The notes under the pieces were generated by a model, which was given only the letters and a program-made list of their open reading frames with translations, had not been told where the DNA came from and searched no databases. A program made the translations under genes and the position numbers. Shown here piece by piece: positions 37,357 to 47,397 of a stretch of DNA of 64,000 bases (position 1 is the first letter of the stretch; every line of letters begins with the position of its first letter). The stretch comes from Alphaproteobacteria bacterium. Its GTDB lineage: Bacteria > Pseudomonadota > Alphaproteobacteria > RF32 > CAG-239. Location: assembly GCA_017470165.1 (NCBI GenBank), contig JAFUEX010000024.1, positions 1 through 64,000 of the forward strand. Reading direction: 5' to 3'.

Positions 37357-37593
37357 TCAGGCAATGTCTTTTTTGCGGTAGCAGTGGCAATGACACTCGC
37401 CGGTTTCTTCAATATCTTTGCGACATTGCTCCGAGATGCAATAGCGCTTGGGGTTTTGCCCGTCACAGGGGCAGCGCATCCACTCTTCCTCGCCAAACAT
37501 CATTTTTTTAGCGTTGGCGATTTTTTGCACATTCTTGGTGGTGGTATAGCCGGCCTTCTCACAATTTTCCAGCATCTTATCTAAAATTGACAT
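37357..37593 (-). CDS. ferredoxin-thioredoxin reductase catalytic-like Cys protein
   Basis: 78 residues. The C-terminal half contains CPC (~41-43), then single Cys residues and ECHCHC (~66-71), resembling the iron-sulfur/disulfide site of the ferredoxin-thioredoxin reductase catalytic chain (CPC...CHC). The second CPC pair seen in plant enzymes is not present in that form, so redox activity is uncertain. Lysine-rich N-terminal half. It sits 13 bases after the parB stop on the same strand, so it may be co-transcribed. Confidence 0.6.
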   Translation of the reverse strand: MSILDKMLENCEKAGYTTTKNVQKIANAKKMMFGEEEWMRCPCDGQNPKRYCISEQCRKDIEETGECHCHCYRKKDIA

Positions 37594-37606
37594 TTTACGT
37601 TCCTTT

Positions 37607-38608
37607 CTATTCTACATATTTAATTAAAAATTTATCGGTTACAATTTCGTTTTTTTCATTAAGTTTGAACACATTGTTTTCTTGATTCTTCTGTGGAGCC
37701 AAATTGAGTTCCTTTTTGCCGTTGAGCACACTGACTATCATATCCAATTCAGCCAAACTCGAGTATTGCATCACAACTTTGCCGCCGCCTTGCGAGTTGG
37801 ACGAAATCTTGATGCGTAGTCCCAAATTGCGATTGAGTTGAGCCTCGATATCGGCAATATCTCTGTCTTTGGTTTGAGCTTTTTTTGGCTCGCGGCCGGA
37901 AGTACTGTCGTCTTTTTGCTTGGCAACCAGCGCCTCAACCTGACGCACATTCAAATCGTCTTTGATTATTTTATCTGCCAAATTTACGGCGTTGTCAAGC
38001 CCTACCAGACAGCGGGCGTGTCCGGCCGACAATTTTCCTTCGCCGATATAATTTTTTACCTCGGCGGGAAGAGTAAGCAAGCGCAAGGTGTTGGCAATAT
38101 AGCTACGAGATTTGCCGACAATCTCCGCAATTTTTTCCTGAGTATGCGAGAAATTATCAATGAGTTTTTGATAGGCATCGGCTTCTTCTATCGGCGAAAG
38201 ATTTTCACGCAACAAATTTTCAACCAATGCTATTTCCAAAACCTCGCTATCGCTGAGTTCTTTGATAATGACCGGAACTTCACTAAGACCGGCCTCTTTA
38301 GAAGCACGCAAACGACGTTCGCCGGCAATAAGCTCATAGCCCCCCTGACTGGTGGAACGTCGTACAATCAGGGGCTGCAAAACTCCTTTTTCTTTAATTG
38401 AGGCAGCCAATGCTTTGATGGCATCCGCATCAAACTCCTTGCGCGGCTGCAAAGGACTTACAAAAATATCCTTAATCGCAACTGTAATATTGTCAGTTTT
38501 AACAGTGGATAATTCGTCATCCAGCAGACTGTCGTTCATCTCGCCCAACAGAGCTTCCAGCCCGCGGCCCAAACTCTTTTTTTTGTTATCTTTGGTTTCT
38601 TCTAACAT
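37607..38608 (-). CDS. parB: chromosome partitioning protein ParB
   Basis: 333 residues from ATG 38608. Sequence: KKSLGRGLEALLGE, the CTPase motif region GERRLRASKEAG with ENLLRENLSPIEEADAY, an HTH containing IAEIVGKSRSYIANTLRLL, and a C-terminal dimerisation domain. It spreads from parS sites. ATG 38608 has AAAGGAG at 38617-38623; an open frame extends upstream to 38677 but overlaps parA. Two parS sites lie nearby at 39962 and 40529. Confidence 0.96.
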   Translation of the reverse strand: MLEETKDNKKKSLGRGLEALLGEMNDSLLDDELSTVKTDNITVAIKDIFVSPLQPRKEFDADAIKALAASIKEKGVLQPLIVRRSTSQGGYELIAGERRLRASKEAGLSEVPVIIKELSDSEVLEIALVENLLRENLSPIEEADAYQKLIDNFSHTQEKIAEIVGKSRSYIANTLRLLTLPAEVKNYIGEGKLSAGHARCLVGLDNAVNLADKIIKDDLNVRQVEALVAKQKDDSTSGREPKKAQTKDRDIADIEAQLNRNLGLRIKISSNSQGGGKVVMQYSSLAELDMIVSVLNGKKELNLAPQKNQENNVFKLNEKNEIVTDKFLIKYVE

Positions 38609-39381
38609 ACCATTAACTCCTTTTCTCTTTTTAATACTTCTTTGGTCAGACCGATATAGGCTTGACTGCCGGAACATTTGAAATCATAAAGCAGCACCGG
38701 CTTACCATGCGAGGGGGCTTCGGATATCTTAACATTGCGCGGAATAACCGTGTCATAAACTTTTTTGCCGAAAAAGTCGCGAACATCATTCTCCACCATT
38801 TGGGTAAGGTTGTTGCGCTTGTCATACATAGTAAGCACAACACCGTGCAGCATCAACTTAGGGTTAAAATTCTTTTTTATCACATTAATGTTTTTTATCA
38901 GCTCGGCGATGCCCTCCAGTGCTAAAAACTCACATTGCAGCGGGATAATCACACCGTCAGCGGCCACAAGTGCATTTACGGTTATCAAACTTAGTGACGG
39001 CGGGCAATCTATCAGTATATAGTCATAATTTATTCCCTCTTTTTGCAAAGCACGTTTGAGAGCATATTCCCGCGAAGGTACATTAACCAACTCAATTTCT
39101 GCCGCAGCCAAATCCGGAGACGACGGAACAATCGAAAAGCGCGGAACATCTGTCCATACAACCGCCTCGGTCAATTTTTTGGCGCCAAGCAAAACATCAT
39201 AAGACGAAGGCATAGCGCCTTTCTTATCCACCCCCATCGAAGTAGATGCATTGCCTTGCGGGTCCAAATCTATTACCAAAACCTTTTTGCCGGCAGCGGC
39301 CATTGCAGTGGCGATATTAACCGCAGTGGTTGTTTTGCCGACTCCTCCTTTACGATTGGCGATTGCCAAAATTCTAGGCAT
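38602..39381 (-). CDS. parA: chromosome partitioning ATPase ParA (Soj family)
   Basis: 259 residues: deviant Walker A KGGVGKTTTAVNIATAMA (~11-28), IDLDPQGNAS, IIPLQCEFLALEG and YDKRNNL. It forms ATP-dependent gradients that move ParB-parS complexes apart. The gene overlaps rsmG by 8 bases at its start and the parB start lies within its last codons, so translation is coupled. Confidence 0.97.
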   Translation of the reverse strand: MPRILAIANRKGGVGKTTTAVNIATAMAAAGKKVLVIDLDPQGNASTSMGVDKKGAMPSSYDVLLGAKKLTEAVVWTDVPRFSIVPSSPDLAAAEIELVNVPSREYALKRALQKEGINYDYILIDCPPSLSLITVNALVAADGVIIPLQCEFLALEGIAELIKNINVIKKNFNPKLMLHGVVLTMYDKRNNLTQMVENDVRDFFGKKVYDTVIPRNVKISEAPSHGKPVLLYDFKCSGSQAYIGLTKEVLKREKELMVC

Positions 39382-40003
39382 TTGTGTCTCCCTTTTTGTT
39401 AATGTTGGTTATAATTAAAATTTTGCCGTCTTCCGACAATTGGTTGGGCTGCACCAAGCAGTCAAACCCAAAAACAAGCTGCGCACGACTCAGTTCTTCT
39501 TGAAACGAGCACCCTTTGGGAAATATGCAAACAGTATCGCGATGGCAAAACGGCGCGGCATATTCCAGCAGTTTTTCCAAAGAACACATTGCTCGCGAAG
39601 TGATAACATCAAACTTTTGCCGCGACAGATTTTCGATGCGTTTATTCTCGATTCGCGCCTGTAAATTCAACTTAGCACAAACTTCGTTTAAAAACAGTGT
39701 TTTTTTTCTAATACTTTCTACCAGTGTAATTTTTAAATACGGCGTTCTATTTTTGGTTAATACCGCCAACACCAAAGCTGGAAAACCAGCGCCAGAGCCA
39801 AAATCAATCAATGTTCGAGCCGATGGGGGGATAAATTGAACAAGCTGCGCCGAATCTAAAAAATGACGATTCCAAGCATCGGACAAGCTGGCTGAACTAA
39901 CCAAATTAAACTTTTGCTGCCACTCAGTCAAAAGCTCTTGGTAAGTTTTCAGTTCCGATAATGTTTCACGTGAAACATTCAATTTTTCTTCAAGATTTTT
40001 CAT
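39374..40003 (-). CDS. rsmG: 16S rRNA (guanine527-N7)-methyltransferase
   Basis: 209 residues. FGSGAGFPALVLAV is the SAM-binding motif; N-terminal NVSRETLSELK encodes a parS site. It methylates G527 of 16S rRNA. The gene ends overlapping parA. Formerly gidB, typical of the origin-near parA/parB cluster. Confidence 0.96.
   Translation of the reverse strand: MKNLEEKLNVSRETLSELKTYQELLTEWQQKFNLVSSASLSDAWNRHFLDSAQLVQFIPPSARTLIDFGSGAGFPALVLAVLTKNRTPYLKITLVESIRKKTLFLNEVCAKLNLQARIENKRIENLSRQKFDVITSRAMCSLEKLLEYAAPFCHRDTVCIFPKGCSFQEELSRAQLVFGFDCLVQPNQLSEDGKILIITNINKKGDTNA
39962..39977. promoter_or_regulatory. parS site, perfect
   Basis: TGTTTCACGTGAAACA, an exact 16-bp match to the conserved chromosomal parS, located inside the rsmG coding region where it encodes NVSRET. 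Confidence 0.97.
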
Positions 40004-40116
40004 AATTTTTTTTTACACTTTTTAAATGATATTTAAAAGCAAAAAATCAGTTATAAACAAACTTTTTATTACTGAATAATAATTCTTTTTAAATTCAAAT
40101 AGTTAAACACCCGAGA

Positions 40117-40177
40117 TTGACTCTGTTTATTAAATAAAATCATATAAATAAACTATAAAATTAAGAAACAGAGTCAA
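40117..40177. repeat. 12-bp inverted repeat between mnmG and rsmG
   Basis: TTGACTCTGTTT (40117-40128) and AAACAGAGTCAA (40166-40177) flank a 37-base segment made almost only of A and T. The 225-base gap between mnmG and rsmG has no gene; this is its most prominent structure. Each arm begins with TTGACT, so promoter function in either direction is possible. Confidence 0.8.
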
Positions 40178-40228
40178 CCGGCAATGTAAAATTTGCAATT
40201 GCGCGGGAGGTTTAAGAAAAGAGGGTAA

Positions 40229-42073
40229 CTAATTGTTTTTGAGATAGCCGAGCAGGGCGGTGATGGCGGCGGGAGTAACTCCGGAGATGCGCGCAGCCTC
40301 GCCGATGGTTGCCGGTCGTATGTTTGATAATTTGGTTACCATTTCGCGAGACAGGCCGCCGATTCGGTTGTAGTCGATATCGTCTTTGAGTTTGAGGTTC
40401 TCGTCTTTTTTGAAAACTTCAATGTCGGATAACTGGCGCTTGAGATAGCCGGAATAGCGCGCTTCAATTTCTATTTGCTCGTATATTGACAGGGGAATAT
40501 CTGTCAGCTGCGGCCAAATCGACAAAATGGTTTCACGTGAAACATCATGGTAAGACATAAGGTCAAAACAACTACGACGCGAAGTATCGTGAGCTAAAGA
40601 AAGTCCGCGCAGTGTATTAACATCAGTGGATAATTGATGTGCCAAAGTGTGGAGATTATCAACTGCTTGTTTTTTGGCTTTAAATACAGTGTATCTTTCG
40701 TTGGTAACACAGCCGATATCGTGACCTTTGGCAGACAGGCGCATATCTGCATTATCACTGCGCAAAAATAAACGGTATTCCGAACGTGAAGTAAACATCC
40801 GATAGGGCTCATCAACCCCCTTGGTTATAAGGTCGTCTATCATAACTCCTATATAACCCTCAGAACGGTCAATATAAAATTCAGAATCACTGTTCACGGA
40901 TTTGAGCGCAGCATTTATTCCAGCAATTAAACCTTGGGCTGCAGCCTCTTCATAGCCGGTGGTGCCGTTAATTTGACCGGCTAAAAACAGACCGGATATT
41001 TTTTTGCACTCCAAACAATGATTAAGTTCTTGCGGGCTGACGTAGTCGTATTCTATAGCATAAGCCGGCCGCAGAATTTTGACGTTTTCCAGCCCTTTGA
41101 TTGTGTGGATAAAGGCAGATTGTACATCAGCAGGCAAAGAGGTTGATATGCCATTGGGGTAGACAACATTGGTGGTGAGCCCCTCCGGCTCGAGGAAAAT
41201 TTGATGTGACGTGCGGTCAGCAAATTTGACCAATTTGTCTTCGATGCTTGGACAATAACGCGGACCTACTCCCTTGATGAGACCGGAGAACAGCGCACAT
41301 TTGGCAAAATTGTCGCGAATTATGCGATGAGTTTGCTCGTTGGTGTGGGTGATATAGCAACTTATTTGCGGAGTAGTAATTTGTTTGGTCAAAAAAGAAA
41401 AAGGCACCGGAGAGGCGTCACCGTCTTGTTTTTCCAAAACCGAGAAGTCGATGGTGTTGCCATCAAGACGAGCCGGTGTGCCGGTCTTTAAACGACCAAG
41501 GGCGAGTCCGGCCTGTTTTAAATACGGTGTTATACCGGAGCAAGATACATCATCTATCCGTCCGCCAACCGAGGTTTGGTGCCCGATAAACATCATCCCA
41601 TTGAGAAATGTGCCGGTGGTGAGAACGACTGATTTTGATTTTAGGGTTTGACCATCGCGCAAAATTACACCGCCGATGGAAGATTTTTGAACAACCAGCC
41701 CTTCGACTGCGGCTTCCAAAATAGTCAGATTGGATTGGTGGTGCAAAGCCTCTTGCATATATTTTTTGTACAGCTCGCGATCGGCTTGAGCCCGCGGCCC
41801 GCGCACGGCCGGCCCCTTGGAGGCATTGAGCATACGAAACTGAATGCCGGCCTGATCGATTACGCGGCCCATCAAACCATCGAGCGCGTCAATTTCACGC
41901 ACCAAGTGGCCTTTACCCAAACCGCCGATGGCCGGATTGCATGACATTGCACCAATGGTGGCAATTTGATGAGTTATCAACAAAACATCTGCCCCCATCC
42001 GCGCGGCGGCGGCGGCGGCCTCGCATCCGGCGTGGCCGCCTCCGACAACTATAACATCATATAACTCTCGCAT
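40229..42073 (-). CDS. mnmG: tRNA uridine-5-carboxymethylaminomethyl modification enzyme MnmG
   Basis: 614 residues, full length. FAD-binding [18 protein letters not shown] at the N terminus and [13 protein letters not shown] mid-protein are family hallmarks, with conserved cysteine at SCSGITPYL. With MnmE it installs cmnm5 or nm5 at U34 of tRNAs. The MnmE gene lies 673 bases away, separated by a plus-strand gene. A second parS lies within it. Confidence 0.97.
   Translation of the reverse strand: MRELYDVIVVGGGHAGCEAAAAAARMGADVLLITHQIATIGAMSCNPAIGGLGKGHLVREIDALDGLMGRVIDQAGIQFRMLNASKGPAVRGPRAQADRELYKKYMQEALHHQSNLTILEAAVEGLVVQKSSIGGVILRDGQTLKSKSVVLTTGTFLNGMMFIGHQTSVGGRIDDVSCSGITPYLKQAGLALGRLKTGTPARLDGNTIDFSVLEKQDGDASPVPFSFLTKQITTPQISCYITHTNEQTHRIIRDNFAKCALFSGLIKGVGPRYCPSIEDKLVKFADRTSHQIFLEPEGLTTNVVYPNGISTSLPADVQSAFIHTIKGLENVKILRPAYAIEYDYVSPQELNHCLECKKISGLFLAGQINGTTGYEEAAAQGLIAGINAALKSVNSDSEFYIDRSEGYIGVMIDDLITKGVDEPYRMFTSRSEYRLFLRSDNADMRLSAKGHDIGCVTNERYTVFKAKKQAVDNLHTLAHQLSTDVNTLRGLSLAHDTSRRSCFDLMSYHDVSRETILSIWPQLTDIPLSIYEQIEIEARYSGYLKRQLSDIEVFKKDENLKLKDDIDYNRIGGLSREMVTKLSNIRPATIGEAARISGVTPAAITALLGYLKNN
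40529..40544. promoter_or_regulatory. parS-like site, one mismatch
   Basis: GGTTTCACGTGAAACA differs from the consensus only at the first base. It lies inside mnmG (encoding DVSRET), 567 bases from the perfect site. Confidence 0.9.
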
Positions 42074-42178
42074 TTATTCCTCACTTGGTGTTGAGGTTTA
42101 ACGTATTTTTATTTATTTTTCAAGAGTTTTTAACCAAAATTTAAGGCGCAACATATAGATTGAAACTAAGAGGTGATT

Positions 42179-42745
42179 ATGATTTGGTTAGCAATTGCAA
42201 TAGAACTGATTTTGTTGGTGCCGGCGGTGCTAATATGCATTGTTATGTTCAAACTATTGTTGGTAAAGGGATATCGAGATTATCCGCCGTTTGTACCGAG
42301 TTTCGGGCAAACTAAAAAAATGGAATATCAAAGATTGTTTGAGGTTTTGCAACAAAGTACGAGCAAACTGAAGGTTTTGGATCCGGGGTGCGGCACGGCT
42401 GATTTGATTATAAGGTTGGCCAAACAATTTCCGCAACATCAATTTGTCGGAATTGAGTGGAATAAGGGATTATATAAAATCGCCAAACTTAAAAGCAATA
42501 GGATAGATAATGTTGAGATATTGTGTCAGGATATGTTTGACTATTCGTTTGCCGATACTGACATTATAGTTTGCTTTTTGATGGAGCCTTTGATGGAAAA
42601 ACTGGGTCGCAAAATCAAAAGTGAGGGCAAAAGCGGATTGGTGGTTTATTCTAATACGTTCAAGATTCCTAATTTGGAGCTTAAGGAAAAGATACTAACG
42701 CGAAAATTTTTGCTGTTTGGCAATCTGTATATTTATAAATTATGA
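42179..42745 (+). CDS. membrane-anchored class I SAM methyltransferase-like protein
   Basis: 188 residues. One membrane segment (about residues 1-26) precedes a Rossmann methyltransferase domain with the SAM motif VLDPGCGTADL and, later, FVGIEWNKG and VEILCQDMFDY. Pro follows the Asp in motif I (LDPGCG, where LDIGCG or LDLGCG is usual). The substrate is unknown. ATG 42179 follows AGAGG; a GTG six bases upstream is also in frame. The only plus-strand gene between mnmG and mnmE; its stop abuts that of mnmE. Confidence 0.75.
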   Translation: MIWLAIAIELILLVPAVLICIVMFKLLLVKGYRDYPPFVPSFGQTKKMEYQRLFEVLQQSTSKLKVLDPGCGTADLIIRLAKQFPQHQFVGIEWNKGLYKIAKLKSNRIDNVEILCQDMFDYSFADTDIIVCFLMEPLMEKLGRKIKSEGKSGLVVYSNTFKIPNLELKEKILTRKFLLFGNLYIYKL

Positions 42746-44077
42746 CTATTTGCCAATACAAAAAGAGCTGAATATTTTGTTGAGGATTTCATCAACCTCA
42801 ATAAAACCAGTGATTTTGCCAAGTTCGCGCGCAGAGAGGCGGATATCTTCGGCCGCAAGCTCAATTTCTTTGGATAAATTAAATTGTTTCAAATGGTTAA
42901 TCGTGTTCTTTAAGGCTTCAGTGTAACGATGACGAGTTATCAGCAAACCGGAATTGTCCGTAACACGCTGTTTGATATTATCTGATATGGCTGATAACAA
43001 TGTGTCGAGGCCTTGTTTATATTTGGCGGAGATGGTAATTATACCTTGAGAATTGAGGTAGGATATGGTCTGCGGAGATAGTTTGTCAGCCTTGTTAGCA
43101 ACAGAGATTATTTTGGTTTTATCAATATTTTCAAGAGGTTGATGGATGTTTTCGCAACCATCAAACAAATTTATTACCAAATCACTGTCCGAGGCTTTGC
43201 GATAGGCGATGGCGATGCCCTGACGCTCAATTTCTTCGCCGGTTTCACGCAGGCCAGCAGTATCGGTAAAAATAACCGGATAGCCGTTGATATCCATATG
43301 AATGTCTATAGCATCGCGGGTGGTGCCGGCGATGTCGGAAACAATGACGGCATCGCGCGAGGTGAGGGCATTGATGAGAGAAGATTTGCCAGCATTGGGA
43401 GCCCCTAATATAACCACGCGAAAACCATCGCGCATAGATTCGCCGATATTGTTGCCGGAGAGATGATATTCTATAGCAGAAATAATTTTAAATACAGTGT
43501 TTTCTAAATTATTAATCAACTCGGGAGGTAATTCTTCATCGGGAAAATCAATATAAGCCTCGAGGTGAGCCAACACTTTTAACAATTGTTCGCGCCAGCT
43601 TTCGTACAAATTTTTGAGATTGCCTTCGATTTGGCGGATGGCAAATTTTTGCTGTTCGGAAGTTTCGGCATCAATTAAATCTGCCAGACCTTCGGCTTGG
43701 GTTAAATCCATTTTGTGGTTGAGAAAGGCGCGTTTGGAAAACTCTCCGGCTGAGGCATAACGAAAACCTTTCAGAGAGGAGAGCGCGGATAATACCGAAG
43801 ATATTACCGCTTTGGAGCCGTGAGTTTGCAGCTCGACAATATCTTCACCGGTGAAAGAATGCGGAGCCTTAAAATATAAAACCAAAGCGTGGTCCAATAC
43901 TTCGCCGGAAGAATTATGAAGCGGAGAAAAATAAGCATAACGTGGTTTGATGGTTTGGGGATTGATATTGGTCAAAAACTTGACAGTATCCAGCGCCATT
44001 GGGCCGGAAATACGAATTACGGCCACCCCCGAACGACCTTGCACGGTTGAAAGAGCATAAATTGTTTGATTATCCAT
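42746..44077 (-). CDS. mnmE: tRNA modification GTPase MnmE
   Basis: 443 residues. G1 GAPNAGKSSLINAL, G2/G3 IAGTTRD and DTAGLRE, G4 NKAD, and the C-terminal CIGK motif are all present. Partner of MnmG in wobble uridine modification. It ends directly at the stop of the convergent methyltransferase gene and, upstream, lies divergent from a HAD gene. Confidence 0.97.
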   Translation of the reverse strand: MDNQTIYALSTVQGRSGVAVIRISGPMALDTVKFLTNINPQTIKPRYAYFSPLHNSSGEVLDHALVLYFKAPHSFTGEDIVELQTHGSKAVISSVLSALSSLKGFRYASAGEFSKRAFLNHKMDLTQAEGLADLIDAETSEQQKFAIRQIEGNLKNLYESWREQLLKVLAHLEAYIDFPDEELPPELINNLENTVFKIISAIEYHLSGNNIGESMRDGFRVVILGAPNAGKSSLINALTSRDAVIVSDIAGTTRDAIDIHMDINGYPVIFTDTAGLRETGEEIERQGIAIAYRKASDSDLVINLFDGCENIHQPLENIDKTKIISVANKADKLSPQTISYLNSQGIITISAKYKQGLDTLLSAISDNIKQRVTDNSGLLITRHRYTEALKNTINHLKQFNLSKEIELAAEDIRLSARELGKITGFIEVDEILNKIFSSFCIGK

Positions 44078-44250
44078 AAGTCACCTCTTGGGAAGAGAAG
44101 ATAAAATATTTTGCAAAATCTTGCAAGCCCAAAAAGGGGGATTTTTTGACTCCTGAGAAGTTTTTACATTATTTTAATAAAAGTATCGTAAGATGGGCGA
44201 TATGTTGCTGTACGAGCATTTGGCGAGGCTGTTTTTTTTAGGGGTGTAAA

Positions 44251-44907
44251 ATGAAAAAATTGATAATTTGGGATTTTGACGGAGTGATTGCCGATACCGA
44301 GAATCTGTGGGTACAGTCACGTTTAGAATTGCTCAAACGAGATTATCAGATTGATTGGGATTTTGCCACCGCGCTAAAACATATCGGCGGACGCAGTGAC
44401 AGAGACAAGAAAAATGTTTTGCGCAAAATGGGGTTGGAGGTAAAAGACGAATTGTGGCAGGAGGCAGTTGATATTGATATGAAAAAAATGCCGCATATCA
44501 CTCTTACGCCGCATATAAAAAAGATTTTTGAGAGAAAAGATGTTGAGCAATGTGTGGCAACCGGAGGAACAGCTTTTAAGACTGCCGAAAAAATTAAATA
44601 TACCGGTTTGAGAGATTATTTTCCGCCGCAGAAGATATTTACGATTGATATGGTGGAAAAAGGTAAACCGGAACCGGATTTGTTTTTGCTGGCTGCCAAA
44701 ACCATGGGATATAGGCCTCAAGAGGCGATTGTGGTTGAAGACTCGGTGGTTGGAGTAACAGCGGCCAAAAAAGCCGGTATGCAAGTGGTGGCTTTTGTGA
44801 AATATAATACTGAACAAACTATTAATGAAATTAAAAAATTACAACCGGATTATGTGACGGATGATATGCGGGTGGTTGAAAATATTGTGCTTGATTTAAA
44901 TGGCTGA
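44251..44907 (+). CDS. HAD-family hydrolase (beta-phosphoglucomutase/phosphatase-like)
   Basis: 218 residues. HAD motif I IWDFDGVIADTE (Asp8, Asp10), motif II around CVATGGTAFKTAEK, motif III Lys in KGKPEPDLFLLAA and motif IV VVEDSVVGVTAA. The cap domain is type 1, as in phosphoglycolate phosphatase and beta-phosphoglucomutase. The substrate cannot be read. GTA spacing favours the ATG at 44251 after AGGGGTG. Confidence 0.88.
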   Translation: MKKLIIWDFDGVIADTENLWVQSRLELLKRDYQIDWDFATALKHIGGRSDRDKKNVLRKMGLEVKDELWQEAVDIDMKKMPHITLTPHIKKIFERKDVEQCVATGGTAFKTAEKIKYTGLRDYFPPQKIFTIDMVEKGKPEPDLFLLAAKTMGYRPQEAIVVEDSVVGVTAAKKAGMQVVAFVKYNTEQTINEIKKLQPDYVTDDMRVVENIVLDLNG

Positions 44908-44960
44908 TTGTGGTATTATCGGCTTTGATAAATGAATTATTAATTAAAACTATAATTGTT

Positions 44961-45626
44961 ATGAATATGAAATTGAAAACAAGAAGACGCATTTGTCTTT
45001 GTTTGGCAGCAGTGCTGTTTGTGGTATCGCTTATCTTGGGACTTATGTCCGACTATGCCAAAATTGCCGGATTGGGCAGCGCAATATTAATGCTGCTGGT
45101 GGCGATTTTGATAAATGATGCCGATGAAGCATTTATTGTGTTTTATGCGGCAATCACATATGCAATAAATACTTTTGCTGTATTGTTGTTTGTTTCCAAT
45201 GATGGTTATATTGTAAGGTATAGCTTGGCAGTGGCCATAGGTTTTGGAATGACGCTGATTTTGTTGGGGCTGTTTAATGCATTAGAGTGGGATAGAAAAC
45301 TCGGACTGGCAAAACACAAAACAGATATTAGCAAACCTATAGGTTATGCAACAATATCTTGGATTATTTTTTCCGTTTTGATATGTGTGATGGAGGGTAT
45401 GGTCTCCAACAGCAAAAAGGAAAGTTTGTCTATAGAAAAACAAAATTTCACCACAATAGAAAAATGGTTTATTGAGGTGAAAGACGGCAACACGGTATAT
45501 GTTATTTATACCAAAGATAACCAAAAAATATCGGTGTCTCCTATAGAAAATCCTGAAGTGAGAGACATCAGACGCGGATCAAAAATCAAACTGACAGACG
45601 GTAATGTCACTATCAGAGTTGAATGA
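44961..45626 (+). CDS. hypothetical membrane protein
   Basis: About 221 residues from ATG 44961; an in-frame GTG at 44910 is less likely because it lacks a ribosome site. Four to five hydrophobic segments span residues ~10-145, preceded by a basic N terminus (KLKTRRR). A hydrophilic C-terminal domain (~155-221) includes EVKDGNTVYVIYTKDN and IRRGSKIKLTDG. No family recognised. A strong bidirectional terminator follows, separating it from rho. Confidence 0.65.
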   Translation: MNMKLKTRRRICLCLAAVLFVVSLILGLMSDYAKIAGLGSAILMLLVAILINDADEAFIVFYAAITYAINTFAVLLFVSNDGYIVRYSLAVAIGFGMTLILLGLFNALEWDRKLGLAKHKTDISKPIGYATISWIIFSVLICVMEGMVSNSKKESLSIEKQNFTTIEKWFIEVKDGNTVYVIYTKDNQKISVSPIENPEVRDIRRGSKIKLTDGNVTIRVE

Positions 45627-45656
45627 TGGTAATTAATGTGTAAAAACTGAAAATTT

Positions 45657-45692
45657 AAAACCCTTGTTATTGAAGAATAACAAGGGTTTTTT
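45657..45692. terminator. bidirectional intrinsic terminator
   Basis: Perfect 15-bp stem AAAACCCTTGTTATT / AATAACAAGGGTTTT with a 4-base loop, ending in a T-run. It terminates both the membrane gene and rho. Confidence 0.9.
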
Positions 45693-45696
45693 GTTT

Positions 45697-46950
45697 TTAA
45701 GAGTTCATATTGGTAAAGAAGTCTTTGTTGTCTTTGCTAACCCTTAATTTATCAAGCAAAAATTCCATACCATCGGTCATACCCATCTGCATCAACACGC
45801 GACGCAAAACCCACATTTTGGTGAGTGTATCCTTATCAACCAAAAGCTCTTCTTTGCGGGTGCCGGAACGGGTAATATCAATAGTGGGAAACAAACGTTT
45901 GTCGGTCAATTTTCTATCCAAGATAATCTCTGAATTGCCGGTGCCTTTAAACTCCTCAAAAATAACCTCGTCCATGCGCGAGCCGGTGTCAATCAAAGCG
46001 GTGGCTATGATGGTTAGAGATCCACCTTCTTCAACATTGCGTGCAGCACCAAGCAGACGCTTGGGTCTTTGTAGGGCGTTGGCATCGACACCACCGGTCA
46101 ATACCTTGCCGGAGGATGGGATAACCGTGTTGTAGGCGCGGCCGAGACGGGTGATGGAGTCAAGCAAGATTACTACATCTTTTTTGTTTTCGACTAAACG
46201 CTTAGCCTTTTCAATAACCATTTCGGCAACCTGAACATGGCGAGTGGCTGGCTCATCAAAGGTTGAAGATATGACCTCACCTTTGACCGAGCGGGTCATA
46301 TCGGTAACTTCTTCAGGACGCTCGTCAATCAGCAACACCATTAAATAGCACTCAGGATGATTGCTGGAGATGGCATGGGCTATGTTTTGCAGCATAACCG
46401 TTTTACCGGTGCGTGGAGGGGCAACAATCAAGCCGCGCTGACCTTTGCCTTGAGGTGAAATAAGGTCAATAACCCGTGTTGTATAATCCTTGTCGCCACA
46501 GATGATATCAAAATTGAGTTTCTCGGTGGGATAAAGCGGGGTTAGGTTGTCAAAATTAACCCTCAATTTGGATTTTTCCGGATCATCAAAATTGATTTTA
46601 TTTACTTTAACAAGTGCAAAATATTTTTCGTTTTCTTTAGGGGCGCGGATTTCACCCTCAACCGTGTCACCGGTACGCAGACCGAATTTTTTAACTTGAG
46701 CCGGAGAAACATAAATATCATCAGGGCCGGCTAAATAATTAGACTGCGGAGAACGCAAGAAACCAAAGCCGTCTTGCATAACCTCGATGGTGCCTTCGGC
46801 ATTAATCGCTTCGTCTTCGCCTACGGTTTTTTGCAAAATACCAAACATTAAATCTTGTTTGCGCATTGATGATGCATCGTCAATGCCAACTTCTTCAGCC
46901 AAAGCCAATAACTCAGCCGGAGACTTTTGTTTTAAATCTTTTAAGTTCAT
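45697..46950 (-). CDS. rho: transcription termination factor Rho
   Basis: 417 residues. RNA-binding cold-shock-like domain in the N-terminal part, Walker [13 protein letters not shown] (~173-184) and Walker B with [16 protein letters not shown]. The Q-loop and R-loop segments are normal. Terminates transcription of untranslated RNA as a hexamer. Its start borders the proposed origin region. Confidence 0.97.
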   Translation of the reverse strand: MNLKDLKQKSPAELLALAEEVGIDDASSMRKQDLMFGILQKTVGEDEAINAEGTIEVMQDGFGFLRSPQSNYLAGPDDIYVSPAQVKKFGLRTGDTVEGEIRAPKENEKYFALVKVNKINFDDPEKSKLRVNFDNLTPLYPTEKLNFDIICGDKDYTTRVIDLISPQGKGQRGLIVAPPRTGKTVMLQNIAHAISSNHPECYLMVLLIDERPEEVTDMTRSVKGEVISSTFDEPATRHVQVAEMVIEKAKRLVENKKDVVILLDSITRLGRAYNTVIPSSGKVLTGGVDANALQRPKRLLGAARNVEEGGSLTIIATALIDTGSRMDEVIFEEFKGTGNSEIILDRKLTDKRLFPTIDITRSGTRKEELLVDKDTLTKMWVLRRVLMQMGMTDGMEFLLDKLRVSKDNKDFFTNMNS

Positions 46951-47287
46951 ATTAACCTTTGTCGGATTGTAATAAAAAGAAATTGAAATAGAATCATATA
47001 AAATGAAAATAAGGTCTTATTGACTGGTATTATATATAATTGAGAAGAGTGGTTTGTCAATAAAAATTATCAACAGCTTGGCCGACCCTATATATATTTT
47101 AAAAAATTTGGTTTTGGTTGTTTAGAATAGGGGAGGTTGGGGATTATTTTTTGTTAACATGGTTATTAACAGATAGCTAATTGTTGATAAATTAAGGCGA
47201 ATCGAAGAGATAATTTCAGAATAATTTTTTGATTTTTATGAGTAATTTTATAAAAAGAGTTTTTTTGATATTTTTTAACTTGTTAAG

Positions 47288-47296
47288 TTATGCACA
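47288..47296 (+). promoter_or_regulatory. DnaA box
   Basis: TTATGCACA, exact to TTATNCACA. Confidence 0.8.
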
Positions 47297-47317
47297 AATG
47301 TTTATAAAAAACAGGTA

Positions 47318-47326
47318 TGTGTATAA
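47318..47326 (-). promoter_or_regulatory. DnaA box
   Basis: TGTGTATAA, reverse of TTATACACA, exact to the consensus. Confidence 0.8.
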
Positions 47327-47388
47327 GTTTGATGAGTATTTTCGGCATAAGTTGAATAAAGTTTTGGGATTTGAAAAAAAAGTGTGTA

Positions 47389-47397
47389 TTATACACA
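47389..47397 (+). promoter_or_regulatory. DnaA box
   Basis: TTATACACA, exact. A near-match on the other strand overlaps it (47383-47391). Confidence 0.8.

Noticed and set aside
47154..47169. possible CtrA site (TTAA repeats)
   Set aside because: The two TTAA are 8 bases apart, while CtrA sites need 7. Not a good match.
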